DNA of 13,042 bases, taken from positions 1 to 13,042 of the forward strand of contig CAZSMJ010000055.1 of the NCBI GenBank assembly GCA_964608055.1, in the 5' to 3' direction. The notes beneath the pieces were generated by a model. That model was given only the letters and a program-made list of their open reading frames with translations, was not told where the DNA came from and did no database searches. Positions 1 to 6,488 of this stretch are shown here, piece by piece (positions within the stretch are counted from its first letter, which is position 1; each line of letters starts with the position of its first letter). The position numbers and the translations under genes were made by a program. This DNA is from JALYNX01 sp964608055. GTDB taxonomy: Bacteria > Actinomycetota > Acidimicrobiia > Spongiisociales > ZC4RG35.

Positions 1-1364
1 TGGCGGTGCTCGACTCTCGCCACCAATGACGGTTTGACCCAATGTGCCCGGCGCAGCGCGGGGTTGGATCGCATCACCTCAGCGGGAAACGGCCGCTCTG
101 ACTCCTCGAGCGCCTTCAACCGGTCGAGTGCCTCCTGCAGCGTGTGGCGGTCGAAGCCGGTGCCGACGTTGCCGACATAGCGCAACTTCCCGTCGTCGTA
201 GACCGCCATCACCAGCGAGCCCAGACTCCCGGCCCGTCGCCCCTCCCCTTCGGTCCATCCCACGATGACCACGTCCGCATCGAAGGTGACCTTGACCTTG
301 AGCCAGTCACGGGACCGTGCCCCCGGCAAGTACTGAGAGGAGAGACGCTTGGCCATGATCCCCTCCAGCCCTCTCTCGGCAGCCGCCTGAAACAGCGCCT
401 TGCCGGCCCCTTCGGTGATCGGCGAGAGCTGGATCCGATCCGTGGCGACCATCGTCTCTTCGAGTATCCGGCGACGCTCCTCCAGCGACAAGCCGGTCAG
501 GTCCTTGCCGTCGATGTAAAGCAGGTCGAAGACGATGTATGCCACCGGGATCGTGCGTGCCGCCTGTTCGATCTGTCGCTGGTCTCTGAGATGCATCCGC
601 TGCTGGAGACGTTGAAACGAGGGGACCCCATCATCGAAGGCCACGATCTCGCCGTCGAGGACTGCCTCCAGAGCCACCACCTGATCATGCAGTCGGTGGA
701 GCTCGGGATAGGCCACGGTGATGTCGTGGTCGTTGCGTGAGATGAGCCGGGTCTCCTCCTCGCAAATGGCGATGGCGCGGATCCCGTCCCATTTCGGCTC
801 GAAACCCCAATCCGGGTCGTCAAAGGCCTCGGGGGTGAGGGTTGCCAACATGGGATCTAGCGCAGGTCGCTCGTCGGGAGGCGGGCGCAGGTCCTTCGAC
901 ATGAGGGCCAGCCACTGCTCCTTGCCGGCTTTGGGCCCGGTGTACACCAGATGCCAGATGCCGGCGAGACGCTCACCCTCCAGCCGGAAGGTGAGACGCT
1001 CTTCGTTCCGATCGACCAGCTCGTACTCGCCGTGGTCGAAGATCCGCACCTCCCCACCCCCGTACTCGTCCTCAGGGATGGATCCCGAGAAGGTGGCATG
1101 TTCCATGGAATGATCCGGGGTCCGGATCGCCAGAGCCCGCACTCCCCGGCGCCGGGGCAGACCTTTGGGGACCGCCCATGAGACCAACACCGGAGTGTCC
1201 CCGTTCATCATCTCCAGCCGGAAATCGTGATGGAGAGCGGTGGCGTGATGCTGCTGGATGACGAACTGCTTGCCGACCGGTGCCGTCAACGGGTCGACGT
1301 CGGTCAAGGGCAGGTCTCTACTGGCTTCGTTGGCCCGGTCCTGATCGTCGCTTGAGGTGCTCAT
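1..1364 (-). CDS. ligD: ATP-dependent DNA ligase with N-terminal LigD-type 3'-phosphoesterase domain (3' end cut by window)
   Basis: 454 residues are visible before the gene runs off the left edge. Residues 30-160 resemble the LigD phosphoesterase (PE) module: QQHHATALHHDFRLE at 37-51 supplies H39, H45 and D47, matching the metal-binding His-x5-His-x-Asp pattern, and PDHSMEHATFSG (83-94) carries the later conserved His. The adenylating ligase domain follows: EPKWDGIRAI at 189-198 is nucleotidyltransferase motif I (Lys191 takes AMP), with DGEIVAFD (238-245), EGIMAKR (334-340) and DWLKVK (353-358) as later motifs. The OB-fold region begins after about 360 and is incomplete. LigD enzymes act with Ku in non-homologous end joining; PE trims 3' ends. 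A stop lies two codons before the ATG, so no earlier start is possible in this frame; no good Shine-Dalgarno is seen. A polymerase domain is absent upstream but could follow beyond the window, as in the PE-Lig-Pol order of Pseudomonas LigD. Confidence 0.9.
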   Translation of the reverse strand, partial: MSTSSDDQDRANEASRDLPLTDVDPLTAPVGKQFVIQQHHATALHHDFRLEMMNGDTPVLVSWAVPKGLPRRRGVRALAIRTPDHSMEHATFSGSIPEDEYGGGEVRIFDHGEYELVDRNEERLTFRLEGERLAGIWHLVYTGPKAGKEQWLALMSKDLRPPPDERPALDPMLATLTPEAFDDPDWGFEPKWDGIRAIAICEEETRLISRNDHDITVAYPELHRLHDQVVALEAVLDGEIVAFDDGVPSFQRLQQRMHLRDQRQIEQAARTIPVAYIVFDLLYIDGKDLTGLSLEERRRILEETMVATDRIQLSPITEGAGKALFQAAAERGLEGIMAKRLSSQYLPGARSRDWLKVKVTFDADVVIVGWTEGEGRRAGSLGSLVMAVYDDGKLRYVGNVGTGFDRHTLQEALDRLKALEESERPFPAEVMRSNPALRRAHWVKPSLVARVEHR

Positions 1365-1378
1365 GGTCTAGTGGTGAG

Positions 1379-1450
1379 AGCTGTCGCCGGACCATATCTT
1401 GACTCGTGGTGTGGCCCCCGGCGCTATGAGGGTGAGGAGTTCCGACAGCT
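1379..1450. repeat. Inverted repeat AGCTGTCG/CGACAGCT in the malG-ligD gap
   Basis: The arms are 8 bases each and perfect (1379-1386 and 1443-1450), with a 56-base spacer. The right arm overlaps the stop codon of the upstream permease gene. The spacer is too long for a simple intrinsic terminator and no T-run follows, so a role is uncertain. The 84-base gap between the permease stop and the ligase ATG holds no other recognisable signal. Confidence 0.3.
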
Positions 1451-2372
1451 ATTTCACGGCTCCGCTGTACAGCCCGGCGACGTAGTACCGCTGGAGAAGC
1501 AGAAAGACCACGACACACGGGATGACCGCGACGGTCACGCCTGCTTGGAGCATCCCCCAGTCCGTGCTTCCGAGACTGGTCACGCTTCGCGCCGCGGCCA
1601 GGACGAGCGGAAGGGTGAGGCCGCTGTCGTTGGTCATCATCACCAGAGCGCCCAGGAATTCGTTCCATGACGTGACGAAGGCGAACAGGGTGACGGTGAT
1701 AACGGCCGGAACCATCGTCGGTAGGAAGACTCGGCGCAGGACCTGCCACGAGTTGGCGCCGTCGACCAATGCCGCCTCTTCGAGCTCGCGGGGAACTGCC
1801 TCGAATGCGTTGCGCATGATGTAGAGACTGAACGGAAGCTGGATCGTTGTATGGACGATGGCCAGGCCGATCAGATTGTTGGTCAACCCCAAGGTAGAGA
1901 ACATGAGAAAGACCGGGGTGAGCAGGGCCTGGTACGGGATGATCAGGGCGAGGAGGAGGAAGACGAAGATCGCCTCCTTGCCCGGGATGGGAAAGCGGGC
2001 GAGCCCATATCCGGCCGGCACGGCGAGAATCAGAGTCATGACGATGGTCAGGAAGGCCGTCATGAGGCTGTTCCCCAGGTAGTTGGGCAACCCCGACCCG
2101 TAGTTCCACAGCTTGTCGTAGTTCTCCAGGCTCAAGCCATGGGGGAAATAGGTGGGTGGCACCGCCGCCGCCTCTGACGTTGTCTTGAGCGAGGCCGAGA
2201 CCGAGAGCACAATCGGAGTGAGCATCACCAGGCAGAGGACGATGCAAACGGCACCCAACAAGTACTTGCTGCGACCCTGCCAGAATCGGCCGTGTGCGCC
2301 CTCCGCGGGACCGCGCCCGAGCCCGGGCTCGGGGACTCCCGTCTCTATCAGATCCGACACACCCAGAGTCAC
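1449..2372 (-). CDS. CUT1-family sugar ABC transporter permease (MalG/AraQ type)
   Basis: 307-residue inner-membrane permease. A short charged N-terminus is followed by a first membrane segment near 37-62 and further hydrophobic segments near 99-125, 134-160, 165-185, 223-245 and 277-297. The cytoplasmic EAA loop that docks on the ATPase is clear at about 199-218 (EAALVDGANSWQVLRRVFLP), the usual signature of MalG-like subunits. The chosen start is GTG at 2372: it overlaps the TGA of the preceding permease as GTGA, and a modest AGGCGGA lies 7 bases upstream. The open frame extends much further upstream, but that part is the other permease gene read in a different frame. GTG at 2360 is an alternative start. 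It pairs with the 2369-3247 subunit to form the pore. No nucleotide-binding subunit is present nearby. Confidence 0.93.
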   Translation of the reverse strand: MTLGVSDLIETGVPEPGLGRGPAEGAHGRFWQGRSKYLLGAVCIVLCLVMLTPIVLSVSASLKTTSEAAAVPPTYFPHGLSLENYDKLWNYGSGLPNYLGNSLMTAFLTIVMTLILAVPAGYGLARFPIPGKEAIFVFLLLALIIPYQALLTPVFLMFSTLGLTNNLIGLAIVHTTIQLPFSLYIMRNAFEAVPRELEEAALVDGANSWQVLRRVFLPTMVPAVITVTLFAFVTSWNEFLGALVMMTNDSGLTLPLVLAAARSVTSLGSTDWGMLQAGVTVAVIPCVVVFLLLQRYYVAGLYSGAVK

Positions 2373-3247
2373 GTTTCGCTCCGCCTGGTGAGGATCATCT
2401 GCACAATGGTGAAGCCGAGGATGATCACCGCCAGGATCAGGGAGAGGGCGGCTCCGTATCCCAACTTGAGGTACGGAAACGAGTTGAGAAAGACGTAGAA
2501 CACTGATGTCGCCGTGAGATTCCGAGGCTGGCCGGCAGTCATGATGTAGAACTGGTCGAAGGCGAGCAGCGACCCGATGATGCTGACCAGAGTCACCAGG
2601 AGGATCGTCCTTCGAGTCAAGGGGAGGATCACCTTGCGCACTCTCTGCCAGAACCCGGCGCCATCCACCATGGCGGCCTCGTTGATCTCGGGCGGAATGG
2701 CCTGAATCGCAGCCACGAACAGGATCATGCCGAAACCGAGCACCTTCCAGGTGATCGAGATGATCACCGCCCAATTGGAGAGGTCGGCGTCAACCCCGAG
2801 CCACAAGGTTGGAGTGTCGATGAGGCCGAGATCCATCAGGGCCTTGTTGATCAGCCCGTAGTTGGGGCTGAAGAGCCAGTACCAGAGGAGGCTCGAGGCG
2901 CCGAGCCCGATCACCACCGGCGTAAAGACGACGGTGCGGGTGAGGCGGCTCAGCCTGCCGTTGGGAGTGACCAGCAATGCGATGAGGTAGCCACCAATCA
3001 TGAGGATCGGGGTTATCAGGAGGGTGTATTTCAAAGTGAACCGGAGTGACACCCAGAACTGGGAGTCTGTGAAGGCATTGATGTAGTTCTGCAGCCCGAC
3101 GTAGCTGGGCGGGGTTATCAGCGACCACTCGTTGAGGGAGATCCAGAGCATCTGGATGAAGGGCCATGCGGTGAACGCGACCACGAAGAGAAGTGCCGGC
3201 ATCACGTACCACAGCCCGGTCAGCTTGCTGTGAGTGGTGGTGTGCAT
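2369..3247 (-). CDS. CUT1-family sugar ABC transporter permease (MalF/AraP type)
   Basis: 292-residue inner-membrane permease, close to the usual length for short MalF-like subunits that lack the extra N-terminal segments of enteric MalF. The first membrane helix is at about 12-38. Further hydrophobic stretches are near 71-95, 106-126, 158-182, 214-236 and 264-286. The EAA loop at 190-209 (EAAMVDGAGFWQRVRKVILP) marks the ATPase-docking site. I chose ATG at 3247 because GAGAGGA (3257-3263) lies 9 bases upstream; an in-frame GTG at 3265 would add six residues and would itself overlap that site. It follows the binding-protein gene after 125 bases and overlaps the next permease by 4 bases, so the two permeases should be made in equal amounts. 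Confidence 0.93.
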   Translation of the reverse strand: MHTTTHSKLTGLWYVMPALLFVVAFTAWPFIQMLWISLNEWSLITPPSYVGLQNYINAFTDSQFWVSLRFTLKYTLLITPILMIGGYLIALLVTPNGRLSRLTRTVVFTPVVIGLGASSLLWYWLFSPNYGLINKALMDLGLIDTPTLWLGVDADLSNWAVIISITWKVLGFGMILFVAAIQAIPPEINEAAMVDGAGFWQRVRKVILPLTRRTILLVTLVSIIGSLLAFDQFYIMTAGQPRNLTATSVFYVFLNSFPYLKLGYGAALSLILAVIILGFTIVQMILTRRSET

Positions 3248-3256
3248 CGCCTGTAT

Positions 3257-3263
3257 TCCTCTC
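3257..3263 (-). promoter_or_regulatory. Ribosome binding site of the MalF-type permease
   Basis: GAGAGGA on the minus strand, 9 bases before the ATG at 3247. It decides between this ATG and the in-frame GTG at 3265, which lies upstream of the site. Confidence 0.6.
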
Positions 3264-3317
3264 ACGACCAGGTCGAGATCAATGCTATTTCGAGGCCGCG
3301 GGCTGACCCTGTTGGCA

Positions 3318-3355
3318 AAGGACCGCGACGCCCGGAGGTCAACGCCGCGGTCCTT
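3318..3355 (-). terminator. Strong intercistronic stem-loop, possible partial terminator or mRNA-stability element
   Basis: Minus-strand RNA forms AAGGACCGCG paired perfectly with CGCGGTCCTT (10 bp). It can extend by about five more pairs, three of them G-U, to close an 8-base loop. It starts 17 bases after the binding-protein stop codon. Only three U residues follow (CCUUUGCC), so full termination is doubtful. The position fits the familiar arrangement in which a stem after the binding-protein gene protects its message and lowers permease expression. Confidence 0.55.
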
Positions 3356-3372
3356 CTAGATACGAGTCGGTT

Positions 3373-4818
3373 TCACTCGTTGATGATGCTCTCCATCTCC
3401 GCCTTGGCGTCTGCGATCACGGTGTCCAGGTCGTCGTCGCTGTAATACACCCGCTGCAGCATCTGCAGCCACGGTCCCTGTGGGGAGTTGATCAGCTCGA
3501 AGAACTTCAACGTGAACGGGGTCTGTGCGATCTCGATCGCCTGGGCCACGTCCTGGACGTGCTGGTTCGCCGCGAAGAACTCGTTCTCTGCCATGTCTGA
3601 CCGGGTCGTCATGTTGAGCAACTTGGCGTATGCCTCAACCTGAACTTCATCGGAGAGGATGAAATTCATGAAGTCGACGGCGTCTTCGAGGCGATCACTG
3701 CCTTCGGGGACAACAACGATGTCACCACCGGCAAACGACGAGGCGTCGCCGGTGTTGAGACCCGGGATCACAGTGATCCCGAAGTTCATGTCCGGGTTCT
3801 GGCCCTCGATGCCCTCGGCTCCGGTGACCAAAGTGATGTTGAAGTTGCCGGTCCCCATGATCCCGACCTTGCCCGAGCCGAACACCTGGGCAAATGTGGC
3901 ACCGTCCTCTGACTGAGCGGCGGGGTCGATGAGACCCTCCTGGTGCATCATCCGGGCCCACTCCAGGACCGGCTTGATCTGCTCAGGCGTGACCATTGCC
4001 TCGTCGCCCGGTGCGGCAGGCTCGATCTTTCCTCCGTTGGCCCAGATCATCGGGCCAAAGGTGAAGATGTTGCAGCCGGCACAGTTGCCCGCCAGGTAGT
4101 AGCCGTAGTTGCCATCGCCCAGCTCGGTGATCGCCGCCGCCATGTCATGCAACTCGGTCAGGTTGGTCGGGGGTACCTCCGGGTCGAGTCCTGCTGCCTC
4201 GAACAGGTCCTTGTTCCAGAACAGCGCTGAAACGTCGGCGTAGAGAGGAACGCCGTAGAGCTCGCCCTCCCATGTGGCAACGTCGATGTGCCCCTGGCTG
4301 GCAGTCGCCAACGAGGCCTCGTCAATCAGGCCGGTCACGGCTTGGAGCTGGCCAGCGCTGCTGAATTGCGGGCCGTAGATCAGGTCGAGACCCATGAGGT
4401 CGGGCACGTCACCAGTGGCGAGGCCGCGTGCCAGTCGATCCACCATCGCGGTGTGCTCGATGTATTCCAGATTGATGAAGCGGTCCGGGTTGCGCCCGTT
4501 CCATGCACAGACCAAGGCGTCCACCATCTGGGCGTTGCCTCCGGTCCGTTCCCACATCGTCATCGCACCTTCGACATCGGATCGCTCCGTGGTGTCGCAG
4601 GCGACTACGAGCTCGGAGGCCGCCGTGGTGGTGGTCTCACCTGCTGCCGTGGTCGTGGGCTCGCCGGCTGCGGTCGTCGTCGGCTCGCCCCCAGCTGTCG
4701 TGGTCGGATCCGCACCGCTGTCGGCACAGGCTGCGACGACCATCCCCATGACCAGGGCCAGGATCAGTAACAGGCCCGACGTCCCGCCACGCTCGCGGCC
4801 ATGCATTCTTTTCTTCAC
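3373..4818 (-). CDS. Sugar ABC transporter substrate-binding lipoprotein (family 1, CUT1)
   Basis: 481 residues. A signal peptide has a basic N-terminus (MKKRMHGRER) and a hydrophobic core at 15-30, and ends in a lipobox (VAAC) with the lipidated cysteine at position 31, so the protein should be membrane-anchored outside the cell. A low-complexity linker of TTTAAGEP-like units (38-68) separates the anchor from the sugar-binding domain. That domain has the features of bacterial extracellular solute-binding family 1: a GDVPDLMGLDL segment near 135-145, LYGVPLYADVSALFWNKDLFEAAGLD, and a C-terminal QVEAYAKLLN stretch. The start is GTG at 4818, with a near-perfect Shine-Dalgarno 6 bases upstream. 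Its position beside araDBA suggests L-arabinose, arabino-oligosaccharides or a related pentose as ligand, but the ligand is an inference. It is the first gene of the transporter unit and has its own promoter. Confidence 0.93.
   Translation of the reverse strand: MKKRMHGRERGGTSGLLLILALVMGMVVAACADSGADPTTTAGGEPTTTAAGEPTTTAAGETTTTAASELVVACDTTERSDVEGAMTMWERTGGNAQMVDALVCAWNGRNPDRFINLEYIEHTAMVDRLARGLATGDVPDLMGLDLIYGPQFSSAGQLQAVTGLIDEASLATASQGHIDVATWEGELYGVPLYADVSALFWNKDLFEAAGLDPEVPPTNLTELHDMAAAITELGDGNYGYYLAGNCAGCNIFTFGPMIWANGGKIEPAAPGDEAMVTPEQIKPVLEWARMMHQEGLIDPAAQSEDGATFAQVFGSGKVGIMGTGNFNITLVTGAEGIEGQNPDMNFGITVIPGLNTGDASSFAGGDIVVVPEGSDRLEDAVDFMNFILSDEVQVEAYAKLLNMTTRSDMAENEFFAANQHVQDVAQAIEIAQTPFTLKFFELINSPQGPWLQMLQRVYYSDDDLDTVIADAKAEMESIINE
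4615..4707. repeat. 24-base imperfect tandem repeat encoding a TTTAAGEP linker
   Basis: About three to four units, each coding for roughly TTTA(A/G)GEP on the minus strand, at residues 38-68 of the binding lipoprotein. This is a flexible, probably extended tether between the lipid anchor and the binding domain. Such low-complexity repeats can vary in copy number between strains. Confidence 0.75.
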
Positions 4819-4823
4819 CAGAT

Positions 4824-4831
4824 TCCTCCTC
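4824..4831 (-). promoter_or_regulatory. Strong Shine-Dalgarno of the binding-protein gene
   Basis: GAGGAGGA on the minus strand, with 6 bases between AGGAGG and the GTG at 4818. It is the best ribosome binding site in the window and fixes the GTG as the start, in keeping with high expression of a binding protein. Confidence 0.8.
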
Positions 4832-4840
4832 AGGTTTCAG

Positions 4841-4890
4841 CTCGGTGATGATTCGATTGCCTACGCACCGAAAGCTTGATGTTCGGTGAT
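4841..4890 (-). promoter_or_regulatory. 5' leader with alternative hairpins upstream of the binding-protein gene
   Basis: The predicted leader (transcript start near 4897) contains a perfect 7-base inverted repeat: CACCGAA (transcribed from 4888-4882), a 9-base loop, then TTCGGTG (from 4872-4866). A third element, CACCGAG (from 4847-4841), can pair with the same TTCGGTG: six Watson-Crick pairs plus one G-U, with an 18-base loop. The two structures are mutually exclusive, and the second ends 9 bases before the Shine-Dalgarno. I do not recognise a known riboswitch class here. Confidence 0.4.
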
Positions 4891-4903
4891 TTTCTGCCCT
4901 GAA

Positions 4904-4932
4904 ATCCTATGCATACAACGCATTGCTGTCAA
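4904..4932 (-). promoter_or_regulatory. Sigma70-type promoter of the transporter operon
   Basis: On the minus strand, TTGACA (4932-4927) is a perfect -35 hexamer. After exactly 17 bases comes TAGGAT (4909-4904), which matches four of six -10 positions. Transcription would start near 4897 and give a leader of about 80 bases. The promoter lies in the 164-base gap after araA, so the transporter genes can be transcribed independently of araDBA. Confidence 0.75.
4916..4925. promoter_or_regulatory. Candidate LacI-family operator in the promoter spacer
   Basis: CAACGCATTG is a 10-base palindrome with one mismatched pair, centred on GC. It lies wholly between the -35 and -10 hexamers, where a bound repressor would block transcription. 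LacI-family operators are short palindromes with a central CG or GC step. I did not find a convincing second copy upstream of the regulator gene, so this stays tentative. Confidence 0.25.
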
Positions 4933-4939
4933 ACGTAGT

Positions 4940-4952
4940 CAACCTGGGGTTG
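4940..4952. repeat. Small inverted repeat after araA
   Basis: CAACC-TGG-GGTTG forms a 5 bp stem with a 3-base loop, about 30 bases past the araA stop and just upstream of the transporter -35 box. No T-run follows on the minus strand. It may cap the araA message weakly. Confidence 0.25.
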
Positions 4953-4982
4953 GCGGACCTTCAGATGTCAGGAAGAGGATGC

Positions 4983-6488
4983 TCAGGGACCGGTCACCAG
5001 ATGGTGATAGGCCTGGTTCCAGCGCAATTCCTTCTCGAATCCGGCAAACGTGGTGTCGGCCCCGATCGCCGCGATCTCGATCCCACTCATCGCGGCGAAG
5101 TCGGCGACGACGCCCAGATCGACATCGAGGCTGAGACATGTGTGGTGCGACCCTCCCGCAAGTAGCCAGGCGGAAGTCGCAGTCGAGAAATCAGGAACCG
5201 GGCGCCAGACGGCGCGGGCCACCGGCAGGCGTGGCATTGGCGCGTCGGGCTCGACCAACTCGACCTCGTTGGCCACGATGCGGAACCTGTTACCAAGGTC
5301 GATCAGGCCGGCTACCACAGCAGGGCCAGTCCGAGCGGTGAACACCAAGCGCACCGGGTCGGGCTTGCCTCCGATCGAGAGGGGGTGGATCTCGCACGAT
5401 GGTCGTTCGCCGGTGATCGAAGGACACACTTCGAGCATGTGGGCCCCCAGGACCTTGGGCCCAGTGTCGCCGAAGTGATAGGTGTAGTCCTCCATGAAGG
5501 AGGCCCCTCCTCCCCTCCCGGCACCCATCACCTTCATCACCCTCACCAACACCGCGCTCTTCCAATCGCCCTCCGCGCCGAACCCGTAACCGTCGGCCAT
5601 CAGTCGTTGAACGGCGATCCCAGGGAGTTGCGGCAGGCCGGCAAGGTCTTCGAAGGTGTCTGTGAACGCCTTGAATCCACCGGCTTGGAGGAAGTCGCGC
5701 AACCCTTGCTCGATTCGGGCCGCCTCCTGCAGTGACTGATGGCGATCACCGCCTTTTTGGAGCTCGGGGGCTATCTCGTACAGATCGCCGTACTCGTCGA
5801 TCAGCTTGTCGACGGCGGCAGGCTCCACCTGGCCCATCGCCTGTTCCAGATCGGCGACGCCGAACCCGTCGACGGCCACGCCGAGCCTGACTTGTGCTTC
5901 GAGCCGGTCCCCATCGGTGACCGCAACCCGGCGCATGTTGCTCCCGAAACGGGCGACCTTGAGATTCCGTGACTCGTGTCGGCCACATGCCGCCCGAGCC
6001 CAGTTTCCAATCTGCTCGGCGACAGTCGGATCCTGCCAATGCCCGACCACGATCTTCCTCGAGACTCTCAACCGGGTCAGGATGAATGCGAACTCACGGT
6101 CCCCATGCGCGGCCTGGTTGAGGTTCATGAAATCCATGTCGATCTCATCCCAGGGCAGGTCGCGGTTGAACTGCGTATGCAGATGGAGCAGCGGCTTGTC
6201 GAGGGCCATTAAGCCGGGGATCCACATCTTGGCCGGCGAGAAGGTGTGCATCCAAGCGATCACACCGACGCATTCGGGCGCGGTGTTGGCCAGGCGGCAG
6301 ACCTCCTCGATCCCCTGCGGGCTGGTGACCACCGGCTTGGCGACGATCCGGACCGGCACCGAATCAGCGGCGTCGAGGCCCGAGGCGATCTGTCGCGAAT
6401 TCTCCGCGACCTGGCGCAGGACATCCTCCCCGTAGAGGCCCTGGCTGCCAGTGAGGAACCAAACCTCGAAGCCATCGAGCGGCTTCAA
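4983..6488 (-). CDS. araA: L-arabinose isomerase
   Basis: 501 residues, the usual length. It converts L-arabinose to L-ribulose in the cytoplasm using a divalent metal such as Mn2+. The N-terminus (GFEVWFLTGSQGLYGEDVLRQ) is the family signature. Metal-binding residues match E. coli numbering almost exactly: E306 (GFGAEGDWK), E333 (FMEDYTYHF), H350 (LGAHMLEVCPS) and H449 (GGSHHTCLSLD). The start is TTG at 6488, which overlaps the araB stop as TTGA; no alternative fits, because the conserved N-terminal signature begins within seven residues of it. There is no clear Shine-Dalgarno, so translation probably depends on ribosomes finishing araB. It is the last gene of the lacI-araD-araB-araA unit. 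Confidence 0.97.
   Translation of the reverse strand: MKPLDGFEVWFLTGSQGLYGEDVLRQVAENSRQIASGLDAADSVPVRIVAKPVVTSPQGIEEVCRLANTAPECVGVIAWMHTFSPAKMWIPGLMALDKPLLHLHTQFNRDLPWDEIDMDFMNLNQAAHGDREFAFILTRLRVSRKIVVGHWQDPTVAEQIGNWARAACGRHESRNLKVARFGSNMRRVAVTDGDRLEAQVRLGVAVDGFGVADLEQAMGQVEPAAVDKLIDEYGDLYEIAPELQKGGDRHQSLQEAARIEQGLRDFLQAGGFKAFTDTFEDLAGLPQLPGIAVQRLMADGYGFGAEGDWKSAVLVRVMKVMGAGRGGGASFMEDYTYHFGDTGPKVLGAHMLEVCPSITGERPSCEIHPLSIGGKPDPVRLVFTARTGPAVVAGLIDLGNRFRIVANEVELVEPDAPMPRLPVARAVWRPVPDFSTATSAWLLAGGSHHTCLSLDVDLGVVADFAAMSGIEIAAIGADTTFAGFEKELRWNQAYHHLVTGP

Noticed and set aside
1318..2247. A minus-strand open frame of over 300 codons
   Set aside because: It is a different frame of the MalG-type permease gene, whose own frame has the EAA loop and membrane helices. 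The alternative product is rich in Arg, His, Pro and Gly with no recognisable domain.
3273..3293. Imperfect palindrome TCGAGAT-7-ATTTCGA upstream of the MalF-type gene as an operator
   Set aside because: It has a mismatch in each arm, no promoter-like elements accompany it, and it lies inside the operon; a chance or minor hairpin is more likely.
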